Assembly: GCF_017792025.1 (NCBI RefSeq)
Contig: NZ_CP046956.1
Span: forward strand, 1,488,001-1,552,000
Direction of reading: 5' to 3'
DNA: 64,000 nucleotides
Source of the DNA: Sediminibacillus dalangtanensis
GTDB taxonomy: Bacteria > Bacillota > Bacilli > Bacillales > Amphibacillaceae
Part shown: positions 1 to 8,115 of the stretch, one piece after another
How positions within the stretch are numbered: the first letter of the stretch is position 1
Layout: each line of letters begins with the position of its first letter
Made by a program: the position numbers and the translations under genes
The notes under the pieces: generated by a model
Told to the model about the DNA's origin: nothing
The model's database searches: none
What the model saw: only the letters and a program-made list of their open reading frames with translations

Positions 1-208
1 TACACCGAGTTTTGTCGTAACGAATGGCGGACCAGTCAACAGTACGTTGCTATATGTCCTGTACATGTACCAGCGTGCGTTTGAATACTTTGATATGGGT
101 TATGCCTCTGCTATGGCTTGGGTGATGCTAGTCATTATTGCCATTTTCACTGCGTTGATTTTCAAAAGTTCACCCCATTGGGTTCATTATGAATCGGATA
201 CTAAATAA
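1..208 (+). CDS. Sugar ABC transporter permease, MalF type (3' end only)
   Basis: The frame is open from base 2 to the TAA at 206-208, about 68 codons, so only the C-terminus of the protein is in the window. It begins TPSFVVTNGGPVNST, which matches the conserved stretch after the EAA loop of MalF/LacF-type permeases, and ends with one hydrophobic helix and a short polar tail. A MalG-type partner permease starts 17 bases downstream, and pectin-degradation genes follow. The transporter therefore probably imports oligogalacturonides or unsaturated rhamnogalacturonan pieces; this substrate is inferred from context. The solute-binding protein must lie upstream of the window. Confidence 0.85.
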   Translation, partial: TPSFVVTNGGPVNSTLLYVLYMYQRAFEYFDMGYASAMAWVMLVIIAIFTALIFKSSPHWVHYESDTK

Positions 209-225
209 GGAAAGGAGAAGTGGGC

Positions 226-1065
226 ATGAAAAATAAAAAATGGAAAAAGATAGTGCAGCATACGGTCATGATTGTGTTCACGCTGATTATGATTTATCCG
301 CTCGTATGGATGGTCAGCAGTTCCCTGAAGGAGAGCTCCAGTGTGTTTGTTGACGCCCATTCCCTGATACCCGAAGGCTGGCATTTTGAAAATTATATCA
401 CCGGCTGGAAAGGTTTTGGTGGAATCTCCTTCAGTACATTCTTTATCAATTCGGCAATCATTTCTGTTGTGGCTACCATTGGCAGTATATTATCTTCTAC
501 TTTGATTGCCTATGGATTTGCCAGGGTGAAATTCGCCGGTAAGAACATATGGTTTGTTTGTATGATGCTGACGATGATGCTGCCGTTTGAAATGGTAATG
601 ATTCCCCAGTATATCATGTTTAACAAATTTAACTGGATTGATACTTATTTGCCGTTGATTTTGCCGACATTTTTCGGAATCCCATTTTTTATCTTTTTAA
701 TCATGCAGTTTATCCGCACTATACCGACGGAACTTGATGAAGCAGCGAAGATAGATGGATGTAATAGTTTTCAAATTTTCTATCGAATTATTGTTCCGTT
801 GATTGTACCGGCAATGATGACTTCGGCGATTTTTTCTTTTTATTGGAGATGGGATGATTTTATGGGACCGCTGATCTATTTATCTACTCCAGAAAAGTAT
901 CCGGTTTCCTTGGCATTGAAGCTGTTTTCAGATCCTAACTCCGTTACGAATTGGGGAGCGATGTTTGCGATGTCAACTCTTAGTATCGTGCCGATATTTG
1001 TGATTTTCTTCCTCTTCCAGCGTTACATTGTCGATGGAATCAGTACAAGTGGACTAAAATCTTAA
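226..1065 (+). CDS. Sugar ABC transporter permease, MalG type
   Basis: Inner-membrane half of a CUT1-family carbohydrate importer, 279 aa with about six membrane helices. The cytoplasmic EAA loop that docks the ATPase is visible as ELDEAAKIDGCNSFQIFYRI, roughly residues 170-190. A GTG lies at 220, but the site AAAGGAG at 211-217 is spaced correctly for the ATG at 226, so I start there. It pairs with the MalF-type fragment upstream and precedes a GH105 enzyme, so the likely cargo is a pectin fragment. No ATPase gene is nearby; such importers often share a general MsmX-type ATPase, which is family knowledge and not seen here. Confidence 0.92.
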   Translation: MKNKKWKKIVQHTVMIVFTLIMIYPLVWMVSSSLKESSSVFVDAHSLIPEGWHFENYITGWKGFGGISFSTFFINSAIISVVATIGSILSSTLIAYGFARVKFAGKNIWFVCMMLTMMLPFEMVMIPQYIMFNKFNWIDTYLPLILPTFFGIPFFIFLIMQFIRTIPTELDEAAKIDGCNSFQIFYRIIVPLIVPAMMTSAIFSFYWRWDDFMGPLIYLSTPEKYPVSLALKLFSDPNSVTNWGAMFAMSTLSIVPIFVIFFLFQRYIVDGISTSGLKS

Positions 1066-1087
1066 GCATTTATAAAAGGAGTGTTCT

Positions 1088-2212
1088 GTGGTGGTTACAA
1101 CCAATCAATCAAAAACTGCTAGTCCATTAAAAACACCTTTAGACTGGGCAAAGGCTGCGTGTGACTCTCTTATGGCTGCTTATAAACCGGCCGAATTGCC
1201 CCCCGACGGCCGCTGGCATTACCATCAAGGGGTGTTTCTGGAAAGTATGCGGCAGTTGAAAGCACATATTGGGGGGGAAGACTACGAAAAATATATAAAA
1301 GCCTATGTTGATTATAATATTGATGAAAATGGAAACTTCTTGTGGAACCGCAAAGAACTGGATGCCATTCAGGCCGGTTTGCTGTTATTTGAACTGGATG
1401 AGCAAACGGATGATTCCCGTTATCGGACGGCTGCTGGTAAATTGCGTAACATGTTTCCGACTTTAAACCGGACTTCAGACGGCGGATTTTGGCATAAAGA
1501 CGGCTATCCCTATCAAATGTGGCTTGATGGTCTCTATATGGGCGGTGTTTTTGCCATGAATTACAGTGAAAAATACGATGAACCGGAACTGTTGGAAATG
1601 GTATTGGAACAAGAGCGACTAATGAGAAAACATACGAGGGATCAGCAGACAGGTTTGTACCACCATGCCTGGGATGAAAGCAGAAAGCAGCCATGGGCGG
1701 ATAAAGAGACAGGGAAATCCCCAGAATTCTGGGGAAGAGCTATCGGCTGGTATGGCATTACATTTAATGAAATCCTTGATTTTCTGCCGGAAAGCCATGC
1801 TTCAAGAGTGGAGGTATCCTCCGCCTTGCGTGATCTGGCGGTAAGCCTAGTCGGCTATCAGGATGAGAAAACGGGCTTATGGTACCAGGTGGTTGATAAA
1901 CCGGATCATCCAGGCAACTGGATTGAAACGTCTTGTTCCGCTTTGTTCGTGTATACGATTGCGCGAGCTATCCGGGGTGGCCATCTTGATGAAAGTTACC
2001 TGCCATATGCAGTTAAAGGGTATAGAGGGTTGATCGAGCGCATGCAGTTTGACGAGAATGGACGATTTATCATGCCGGAAATATGTATCGGGACCGGTGT
2101 GGGAGATTACCAGCACTATATCAATCGTCCGAAAACGGAAAACGATTTACATGGTGTTGGTGCGTTTGTCCTGGCCAGTATGGAGATGCAAGAACTGTTA
2201 CCGGCCTTGTAA
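1088..2212 (+). CDS. Unsaturated rhamnogalacturonyl hydrolase, GH105 (YteR/YesR-like)
   Basis: Cytoplasmic enzyme of 374 aa that hydrates and releases the unsaturated galacturonyl residue left on rhamnogalacturonan or pectin oligomers by lyases. The (alpha/alpha)6-barrel family signatures are visible: GFWHKDGYPYQMWLDGLYM, which contains the catalytic Asp of the family, GRAIGWYG, and a C-terminal YQHYINRPK. There is no signal peptide, so it acts on imported oligosaccharides. It starts with GTG at 1088 (a second GTG is at 1091) after AAAAGGAG. It lies 22 bases after the permease in one transcription unit. GH88 is the related family, but the WLDGLYM context fits GH105 better. Confidence 0.9.
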   Translation: MVVTTNQSKTASPLKTPLDWAKAACDSLMAAYKPAELPPDGRWHYHQGVFLESMRQLKAHIGGEDYEKYIKAYVDYNIDENGNFLWNRKELDAIQAGLLLFELDEQTDDSRYRTAAGKLRNMFPTLNRTSDGGFWHKDGYPYQMWLDGLYMGGVFAMNYSEKYDEPELLEMVLEQERLMRKHTRDQQTGLYHHAWDESRKQPWADKETGKSPEFWGRAIGWYGITFNEILDFLPESHASRVEVSSALRDLAVSLVGYQDEKTGLWYQVVDKPDHPGNWIETSCSALFVYTIARAIRGGHLDESYLPYAVKGYRGLIERMQFDENGRFIMPEICIGTGVGDYQHYINRPKTENDLHGVGAFVLASMEMQELLPAL

Positions 2213-2235
2213 ATAAAGGAAGTGGAGGGGGAAAT

Positions 2236-3528
2236 ATGAGGAAATTTGCAGTATGCGGGGTAAGTAAACGTGCTATGGGCATGTTTATCAAACCGATGTT
2301 GGAGCGTTTCGCAGCTACTAGCAAGCTGGCAGCCCTCCTTGATGCGGACGCCAAGCGATTTGCCGTCTGTAAGTCGGAATTCCCTGAAATAGAACATGTC
2401 CCGGAGTATGGAGAAACGGAATTTGACAAAATGGTAAAGGAAACCCAGCCGGATGTCATCATCGTGGCTAGCAGGGACGATACGCATGTTGACTATATTT
2501 TGAAAGCGTTGGAGAAGGATATAGATGTGATTACGGAAAAACCGATGACGACCACTGCTCTGGATAGTAAACGAGTAATGGAGGCGGAAGCTCGAAGCAA
2601 GGGCAAGGTCACGGTAACGTTCAATTATCGTTACAGCCCTTACCATATGCGGATCAAAGAATTGATCATGGCTGGTAAGGTAGGACGGATTACTTCGGTG
2701 GATCTGAATTGGTATATTGACACCTATCATGGTTCCAGTTATTTTCAGCGCTGGAACAGGATGAGGGAATTTTCCGGCGGGCTTTCCATCCACAAAAGCT
2801 CTCATCATTTTGATTTAGTAAACTGGTGGCTCGACCAAAAACCAATGGAAGCTTTTGCTTTTGGCGCATTGAATTATTATGGCCCGGAAGGGGAGCACAA
2901 TCCATTAAAGGAAGACGGAAGGCATTGCAAAACCTGTGAAGTCAAGCATGATTGTTCCTATTACATGCGATGGAATTCGCGGAGTAACAGTGTGATCGTT
3001 CAGGATGACCACATTGATTCAGATGAAGCGAGGAAAGACACTTATACCGGTTATCGACCGGACCAGTGCGTGTTTGACTCTGCGATAAATATAGAAGATA
3101 CCTATACAGCGACAGTGAAGTATGATAAAGGTGCTTTATTAAGCTATTCAATCAATTTTTCTTTGCCTTATGAGGGATATCGGCTGGCCATCAATGGGAC
3201 AGAGGGACGGATAGAAACCACTGAATTCCATGCTCCGTCAAGGGTGCCCTTTCCTGTACCAGAACAAACGATAGAATATTTTCCATTGTTCGGTTCAAAA
3301 GAAACGATTCATGTAGTGAAAAGAGATGGAGGCCATGGCGGAGGCGATCCGGTCATTCAAGAGGATATTTTTATGGGAGAAGACCCTAAAAGACCTTATA
3401 CGATTTTATCGGGAAGCAAGGATGGCGCGTATGCCGTCACGCTCGGAGAAGCGGTTTGGAGGTCGGCCAAGGAAAACAGGCCGGTCCGCATTGAAGATTT
3501 GTTGAGCCAGCAAACGGTAAGCAGTTAG
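2236..3528 (+). CDS. Gfo/Idh/MocA family oxidoreductase
   Basis: NAD(P)-dependent sugar or sugar-acid dehydrogenase of 430 aa. An N-terminal Rossmann segment (FAVCGVSKRAMGMFIKPML) is followed by the family motif TEKPMTTT near residue 105, which contributes the catalytic Lys, and by the C-terminal beta-sheet domain. The frame is open from 2083, but the ATG at 2236 follows GTGGAGGGGGAA and is the true start. A Cys cluster, HCKTCEVKHDC, near residue 225 could bind metal; such insertions occur in some family members. Operon position between GH105 and YesL suggests it acts on a sugar released from rhamnogalacturonan. The exact substrate cannot be read from sequence. Confidence 0.88.
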   Translation: MRKFAVCGVSKRAMGMFIKPMLERFAATSKLAALLDADAKRFAVCKSEFPEIEHVPEYGETEFDKMVKETQPDVIIVASRDDTHVDYILKALEKDIDVITEKPMTTTALDSKRVMEAEARSKGKVTVTFNYRYSPYHMRIKELIMAGKVGRITSVDLNWYIDTYHGSSYFQRWNRMREFSGGLSIHKSSHHFDLVNWWLDQKPMEAFAFGALNYYGPEGEHNPLKEDGRHCKTCEVKHDCSYYMRWNSRSNSVIVQDDHIDSDEARKDTYTGYRPDQCVFDSAINIEDTYTATVKYDKGALLSYSINFSLPYEGYRLAINGTEGRIETTEFHAPSRVPFPVPEQTIEYFPLFGSKETIHVVKRDGGHGGGDPVIQEDIFMGEDPKRPYTILSGSKDGAYAVTLGEAVWRSAKENRPVRIEDLLSQQTVSS

Positions 3529-3581
3529 TCGACAGGGAATCGGACAAAAAGAGGTAAGGTTAGAATCAGGGAGGGTTAGCT

Positions 3582-4220
3582 ATGCAGGTAGGAAGATTGT
3601 TGAATGGCGTCATGGCTTTTTGTAAATGGGTAACCCATTTTGCTTTGCTCAACATATTATGGATCGGCTGCACTTTGCTCGGTGGAGTTGTTTTTGGGCT
3701 TGCGCCGAGTACGGCAGCTATGTATGCCGTTGCCCGCAAACATATGCTCACCGAGGATGCGCCACTCCTCCGTACGTTTTGGAGCGTTTATCGCCAGGAA
3801 TTTTTCCGAGCAAATGGGCTGGCTTGGCTGTTGGCGGGGATGGGTGCTATATGGTATTTTGATCTTCATTTTTTCCGGGAGTTTGAAGGCTGGGTTTACT
3901 CGCTAATGGATTACCTGATGATTATGATTGGCCTGGTTTATATGATTTTGCTGATGTATATTCTTCCAGTGTTTGTACATTACGACTTGAAAATCCTGGG
4001 ATACATCAAACAAGCGCTGATTATTGGATTTCTTCATCCTGCCAACCTTGTCTTAATGCTTGTCGTCGGGTTATCGTCCTATTACTTTTTCATTTATTTC
4101 CCTGGTTTGATTCCCCTGTTCGGTTTAACCGTGTTCGCCCATTTAAATATGTGGCTGTCATGGAAGTGTTTTGATCAGATTGAGGAAACAAAACTTACCG
4201 TCGAGAGAGCAGCCTCATAA
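3582..4220 (+). CDS. yesL: YesL-family membrane protein (DUF624)
   Basis: Integral membrane protein of 212 aa with about four to five helices and the typical N-terminal pattern: a hydrophobic segment, then GGVVFGLAPSTAAMYAVARKH. YesL-like proteins are almost always found with CUT1 sugar importers and pectin or rhamnogalacturonan enzymes, and their biochemical role is unknown. It is the last gene of the plus-strand operon that enters the window at base 1, and a strong terminator follows 13 bases after its stop. The start ATG at 3582 follows AGGGAGGGTTAGCT. Confidence 0.88.
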   Translation: MQVGRLLNGVMAFCKWVTHFALLNILWIGCTLLGGVVFGLAPSTAAMYAVARKHMLTEDAPLLRTFWSVYRQEFFRANGLAWLLAGMGAIWYFDLHFFREFEGWVYSLMDYLMIMIGLVYMILLMYILPVFVHYDLKILGYIKQALIIGFLHPANLVLMLVVGLSSYYFFIYFPGLIPLFGLTVFAHLNMWLSWKCFDQIEETKLTVERAAS

Positions 4221-4232
4221 TGATTGATGGAT

Positions 4233-4272
4233 ATGGTCTGATGGAAGGCGACTTCTGCAGACCATGTTTTTT
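4233..4272 (+). terminator. Rho-independent terminator after yesL
   Basis: ATGGTCTG (4233-4240) pairs with CAGACCAT (4258-4265). An inner stem GAAG/CTTC closes a GCGA tetraloop, and a run of T residues follows at 4267-4272. It closes the rhamnogalacturonan import and degradation operon. Confidence 0.85.
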
Positions 4273-4470
4273 GTATGATCGGAAACTATTTGTTTACTAT
4301 TTTAGTGAACTTCTATGGCCAGACAAAACTGCTGTACTACCATTCGATAATCTCTGGAGGACGCTCCGAAAAGTTTGTTATCTTTCAAAAGCATGCTTTA
4401 AAGGCAATAATATAGGCGAAAAAATCTTTCAAAAGGCAAAAATTGAGGATATAAATAGGTGGTTCTTTTT

Positions 4471-5388
4471 ATGGAAATGATTTTTATATTTTTGAATATC
4501 ATCCTCCCCGTGTTCATTCTCATCGGGATTGGGGTATGGCTGCACAAACTGTTCACCTTAGATCTTTATACACTCGCAAAGCTTAATATTTATTTTCTGA
4601 GCCCGGGTTTTGTTTTGATCAATCTCTATGAGTCTGAATACTCTCTACATATTCTTTGGGAAGTGTTTTGCTTTTTCGTTCTATTCATTGCAGGTTTGTA
4701 TTTGATTGTTAAAATGATTGCGAAAATGGGGCGATACAGTAAAAGTGTAGAAGGGGTATTTACCAACAGCGTCCTGCTTTACAATTCTGGAAACTATGGC
4801 ATTCCGGTCAACGATTTGGCCTTTAAAGATCCGCTTGCAGCCACTATTCAAGTGATCGTCATGACCTTTCAAAATGTTCTGTCCTATTCCTTCGGTATCT
4901 TTTCGTTGAAGGCGGTCAACGAAGGAAAGTGGAAGGCTTTACTCGGCTTGTTGCGCATGCCTGCTATCTATGCAATGTCTGTAGGGATTTTATTGAATGT
5001 TTTTGAGGTTGATTTACCTGTTTTTTTGCTGAAACCGGGAGAATATATAGGCAACGCTATGATTGGAATGGCATTGTTGACCTTGGGAGCACAAGTAGCT
5101 CAATTGACATTCCATCCTAAACTCATGGTAGTGTATGTCAGCTTGGCAGTAAGGCTGGCTCTTGGACCAGCCTTAGCGGTTGTTTTGATTTGGTGCCTCG
5201 GTTATGAAGGATTGCTTGCCAAGGCGCTGCTCGTTTCATCGGCAATGCCAAGCTCTGTGAACAGTGCGATAATCGCGCAAGAATACAAGAACGAGCCGGA
5301 TTTGGCTGCACAAACCGTTCTTGCTTCCACCGTTCTAAGTATGTTTACAGTTACCATCACAATCTATTTATCTAGTTTGCTTTACTGA
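4471..5388 (+). CDS. AEC (auxin efflux carrier) family transporter
   Basis: Membrane protein of 305 aa with about ten helices in the two-half arrangement of the AEC/BART superfamily; VNSAIIAQEY near the C-terminus is typical of bacterial malate-permease-like members. The ATG at 4471 is preceded by AGGTGG at the right spacing; an upstream in-frame GTG at 4459 lacks one. The gene stands alone. A terminator lies about 200 bases upstream, and its last 7 bases overlap the end of the opposing isomerase gene. The substrate is probably a carboxylate or sugar acid, by context only. Confidence 0.85.
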   Translation: MEMIFIFLNIILPVFILIGIGVWLHKLFTLDLYTLAKLNIYFLSPGFVLINLYESEYSLHILWEVFCFFVLFIAGLYLIVKMIAKMGRYSKSVEGVFTNSVLLYNSGNYGIPVNDLAFKDPLAATIQVIVMTFQNVLSYSFGIFSLKAVNEGKWKALLGLLRMPAIYAMSVGILLNVFEVDLPVFLLKPGEYIGNAMIGMALLTLGAQVAQLTFHPKLMVVYVSLAVRLALGPALAVVLIWCLGYEGLLAKALLVSSAMPSSVNSAIIAQEYKNEPDLAAQTVLASTVLSMFTVTITIYLSSLLY

Positions 5389-6224
5389 CAGGAGCCGCCC
5401 GTTTTTGCTAGATTGTGTTTCTGTTCCAGGAAGGTTTTAGAGAATTTCCGCTGTTCGGGCGTGTTGGCAGCTTCCATGATTATATCGACTTCCGGCTTAT
5501 ACTGTTGGAGTAATTGAAAATATAGATCATAATTCAAGTGGCCGCTGCCAGGAGGAACTGTTACCATCTGACCATTCTCAATGATTCTGTCTTTTGCGTG
5601 ACAAGCGAGAATCTTAGTACCCAAACGTCTGAAGGCTTGTTCAATTACTTCGTCTTGCCTGCTGACATTTTCGGCCGTCAGCAAGTTTCCCGGATCTAAA
5701 ATGACACCTATGTTGCTCGACGGGAGCTGTTCCATCATTCTTTCTAGCGTTTCCGCATCCCCGATCAAATGATCGTTCGCTGGCTCGATCCCGATAAAAA
5801 CCCCATGCTTTTCTGCTTCTTCAATAAGCAATTCCAAGCTTTCTTTTAAAACTTCCCAGTCTTCCGGGATAAAGCCGCCGGGCATTTTTCCAACTTCTGC
5901 CGCCACCACATAACAGTCAAAGAACGGTGCGTAACGTATCAGCTCCTTGAAACGCTCCAGGTTCTCCTGTCGTTGTTCCGGATCTCTCTCATACAGATGC
6001 AGATAACAGGCAAGAACAGAGATGGAAACACCGTGCCTTTTAAATGCTGCATGGATGCTCCTTGCCAGCCCGGGACTTAGATATCCGGGACAGTGGAAGT
6101 TCGGTGAATCAATTGCTTTCCACAAAGCAAGCTGAACATGCGAAAAACCTTCTTTCCCTACTTTTTCAGCCAACATATCCCATGGCTGTTTTCCCATCAA
6201 ATGGGCCAGTACTCCGATACTCAT
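5382..6224 (-). CDS. Sugar phosphate isomerase/epimerase-like TIM-barrel protein
   Basis: 280-aa protein of the AP-endonuclease-2/xylose-isomerase-like superfamily. GIEPANDHLIGD, GVILDPGNLL and ACHAKDRI carry the Glu, Asp, His and Asp residues that bind the metal in this fold. The start is ATG at 6224 after AAGGAAGGAGGG. It overlaps the stop of the upstream acetylesterase by the sequence ATGA, so the two are translationally coupled, and both follow the LacI regulator. The likely role is isomerisation or epimerisation of a sugar from rhamnogalacturonan. The specific reaction is not recognisable. Confidence 0.85.
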   Translation of the reverse strand: MSIGVLAHLMGKQPWDMLAEKVGKEGFSHVQLALWKAIDSPNFHCPGYLSPGLARSIHAAFKRHGVSISVLACYLHLYERDPEQRQENLERFKELIRYAPFFDCYVVAAEVGKMPGGFIPEDWEVLKESLELLIEEAEKHGVFIGIEPANDHLIGDAETLERMMEQLPSSNIGVILDPGNLLTAENVSRQDEVIEQAFRRLGTKILACHAKDRIIENGQMVTVPPGSGHLNYDLYFQLLQQYKPEVDIIMEAANTPEQRKFSKTFLEQKHNLAKTGGSCQ

Positions 6225-6921
6225 CCGATCCCTCCTTCCTTTATTGGAAATATTAGATAGTCAGCCAGCGGCAGTTTCATTGTTCTTAAGCACTTACAGA
6301 CCACTCTGGCTATTTCTTCTGCACCTTGTTCGTTAAAATGCGTATTGTCTTGTAAGCCGTCTGGATAATTTTTCGACGCACCTGGTTCTACCCACATAAA
6401 CAATTTTTTGGATTCTATATCTCCTAATTTTTCCAAAAGGACAGTCGTTTCCTTGGTTAGGTCAATCAACGGTATTGATTCCATGCGTGCCAGTTCCCGC
6501 ATAGCAGTTGGGTAATCACCATGTGTTTCCCGCAGCCTTCCGTTTTCTGAAAAGTTCCGCCGTTGAACCGGAGTCAGTAAAACAGGGAAGGCTTGTTTCT
6601 GTCTCGCAACAGTAATATACTGGTTCAAACAATCTTGATAGGTAGTGAATGGATCTGTACGTCTTTCGGGTTCAGGCTTGCTGTCATTGTGACCGAACTG
6701 GATGAATAAATAATCGCCTGGCTGCAGATCACGATTGATTTCATCCAGTCTGCCTTCTGTCATAAAGCTTTTGGAGCTCCTGCCTCCAACTGCCCGATTG
6801 ATGACAACAACTCCCGCTTTAAAGAAGCGGGGAAGGGCCTGCCCCAGCCTGCTTGTGGAGCTCGATCCTTATCATAATTACATACAGTTGAATCTCCAGC
6901 TAAAAAAACCCGTATCCCCAT
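6221..6921 (-). pseudogene. Rhamnogalacturonan acetylesterase (RhgT/YesT-like), frameshifted
   Basis: SGNH/GDSL hydrolase that would remove acetyl groups from rhamnogalacturonan. Block I (VFLAGDSTVCNY) is in one frame from the ATG at 6921, which follows AAGGAGGAG. After AGWG the frame runs off into unrelated sequence, while the continuation (PRFFKAGVVVINRAVGGRSS, FGHNDSKPE, and the catalytic Asp-x-x-His in DNTHFNEQG) is intact in another frame down to 6221. Restoring one base near 6838-6843 joins the two, giving AGWGQALPRFF. All catalytic blocks are otherwise present, so this is a recent mutation or a sequencing error in a G/C run. Its stop overlaps the isomerase start. Confidence 0.85.
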
Positions 6922-6952
6922 CGGTTTCAGCTCCTCCTTATCCAGCTGTCTG

Positions 6953-7924
6953 TCAGGCAAGCGGTTTACAAGAGCTGGATAATCTTAATTCCGGTTCCAA
7001 GTAAATGGCAGATGCTAAAGATTTTTCGTCAATGACAGCCATCAGTACTTCTGCAAGTTTTCCTGCGATGGTATCAAGCGGGACCCCGACGGTTGACAAA
7101 GACACTTCCATGTCCTCGCTTTGAGGGAGGTTGTCATAACTGATGATCGAAATATCTTCCGGTATGTGCAAGCCCTGCTCATGAAGAGCGCGTAAGACTC
7201 CCTTGGTCAAATCATGGCTTCCACTGACTATTGCGGTAGGCAATACCAGCTGTTGCAGGATTTTTTTAGCAGCAGCATACCCATCATATTGTTCCAATCC
7301 AGATACCTGAATCAACTGTCCCTCCACCGAAGCCGAAGAAACAGCCGATTGGAATCCTTTAACTTTGTCGGCTTGCAATCGGTCTTTCTCCTGCATATCT
7401 CCCACATAACCGATACGGCGATGTCCCGTTTGGATCAGGTGTTCAACTGCAGCTTTGATAGCTTTACGGCGGTTGGCATCGATGACTGGATTGATGGTGT
7501 TTTCGCTTGCGATTCCATACGTAACCATTGGGACCGACACATCCAAGTCGGTTTGATTTGTTCCCTCCTCGAAAGTGAGAATGGCATCGACTTGATACCT
7601 GTTGAAGGTTTTCACCGCGTCTTCTAATTCATTAATAGAAATAAGCGTCGTATAGGATAACTGTTCCAACCGTTTGTTTAATCTTGTAATCAATGCGGCA
7701 TGGGCAGCTCGTTCAATTGTCGGCCAGACAACTCCGATGGTATGAGACTTTTTCGACACAAGGCTGCGCGCTGCGGCATTTGGCTGATATCCTAACTGTT
7801 CAGCCAATTCGGTAATGCGTTTTTTAGTAGGTTCTTTTACCAGGGGACTGTCCCTCAGAGCTTTAGAGACGGTGGAATAACTGACCCCTGCGGACTTAGC
7901 TATATCTTTAATCGTGACGCCCAT
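6953..7924 (-). CDS. LacI-family transcriptional regulator
   Basis: 323-aa repressor. The N-terminal helix-turn-helix is VTIKDIAKSAGVSYSTVSKA, followed by the LacI hinge (AARSLVSKKSHTIGVV) and a periplasmic-binding-like effector domain. The frame is open to 7987, but the ATG at 7924 follows GGAGGAACACC and fits the family start MxVTIKDIA. It heads the minus-strand operon with the acetylesterase and isomerase and is divergent from uxaA. The perfect palindrome on the uxaA promoter, with the central CG typical of LacI operators, is its probable site. In Bacillus subtilis both KdgR and ExuR are LacI-type, so the symbol is left open. Confidence 0.92.
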   Translation of the reverse strand: MGVTIKDIAKSAGVSYSTVSKALRDSPLVKEPTKKRITELAEQLGYQPNAAARSLVSKKSHTIGVVWPTIERAAHAALITRLNKRLEQLSYTTLISINELEDAVKTFNRYQVDAILTFEEGTNQTDLDVSVPMVTYGIASENTINPVIDANRRKAIKAAVEHLIQTGHRRIGYVGDMQEKDRLQADKVKGFQSAVSSASVEGQLIQVSGLEQYDGYAAAKKILQQLVLPTAIVSGSHDLTKGVLRALHEQGLHIPEDISIISYDNLPQSEDMEVSLSTVGVPLDTIAGKLAEVLMAVIDEKSLASAIYLEPELRLSSSCKPLA

Positions 7925-7958
7925 TGGTGTTCCTCCATTTTTAAGAGAATGTGTAATA

Positions 7959-7987
7959 AGTATATAACGGCATGATGCAGGAGACAA
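7959..7987 (-). promoter_or_regulatory. Predicted sigma-A promoter of the lacI-type gene
   Basis: On the minus strand TTGTCT (7987-7982) is separated by 17 bases from TATACT (7964-7959), about 35 bases before the start codon at 7924. Confidence 0.6.
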
Positions 7988-8036
7988 TGCTGTCCAGGAG
8001 GATAATCAGCCTTCTTAGCGATCCAGCTAACTGACA

Positions 8037-8065
8037 TTGACAGAATATTCATTGCACTCTATAAT
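8037..8065 (+). promoter_or_regulatory. Consensus sigma-A promoter of uxaAB
   Basis: TTGACA (8037-8042), a 17-base spacer and TATAAT (8060-8065) match the consensus exactly. A promoter this strong needs tight repression, which the overlapping palindrome would provide. Confidence 0.88.
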
Positions 8066-8086
8066 AATAACAACGTTGTTATTATT
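8063..8086. promoter_or_regulatory. 24-bp perfect palindromic operator over the uxaA promoter
   Basis: Perfect dyad of two 12-base halves, AATAATAACAAC and its complement, centred on CG at 8074/8075. It overlaps the -10 box and covers the transcription start. The central CG and the position suit binding by the divergent LacI-family repressor; the link is inferred. Confidence 0.8.
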
Positions 8087-8115
8087 TTTCAAATTAATTT
8101 TTCAGGAGGTCTAAC

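Noticed and set aside
4220..4480. 86-aa open frame between yesL and the AEC transporter
   Set aside because: It runs through the terminator hairpin and overlaps the AEC start; no ribosome site and no protein-like pattern.
7925..8115. CcpA catabolite-repression (cre) site near uxaA
   Set aside because: No sequence close to TGWAANCGNTNWCA was found; the palindrome present is of a different, LacI-operator type.
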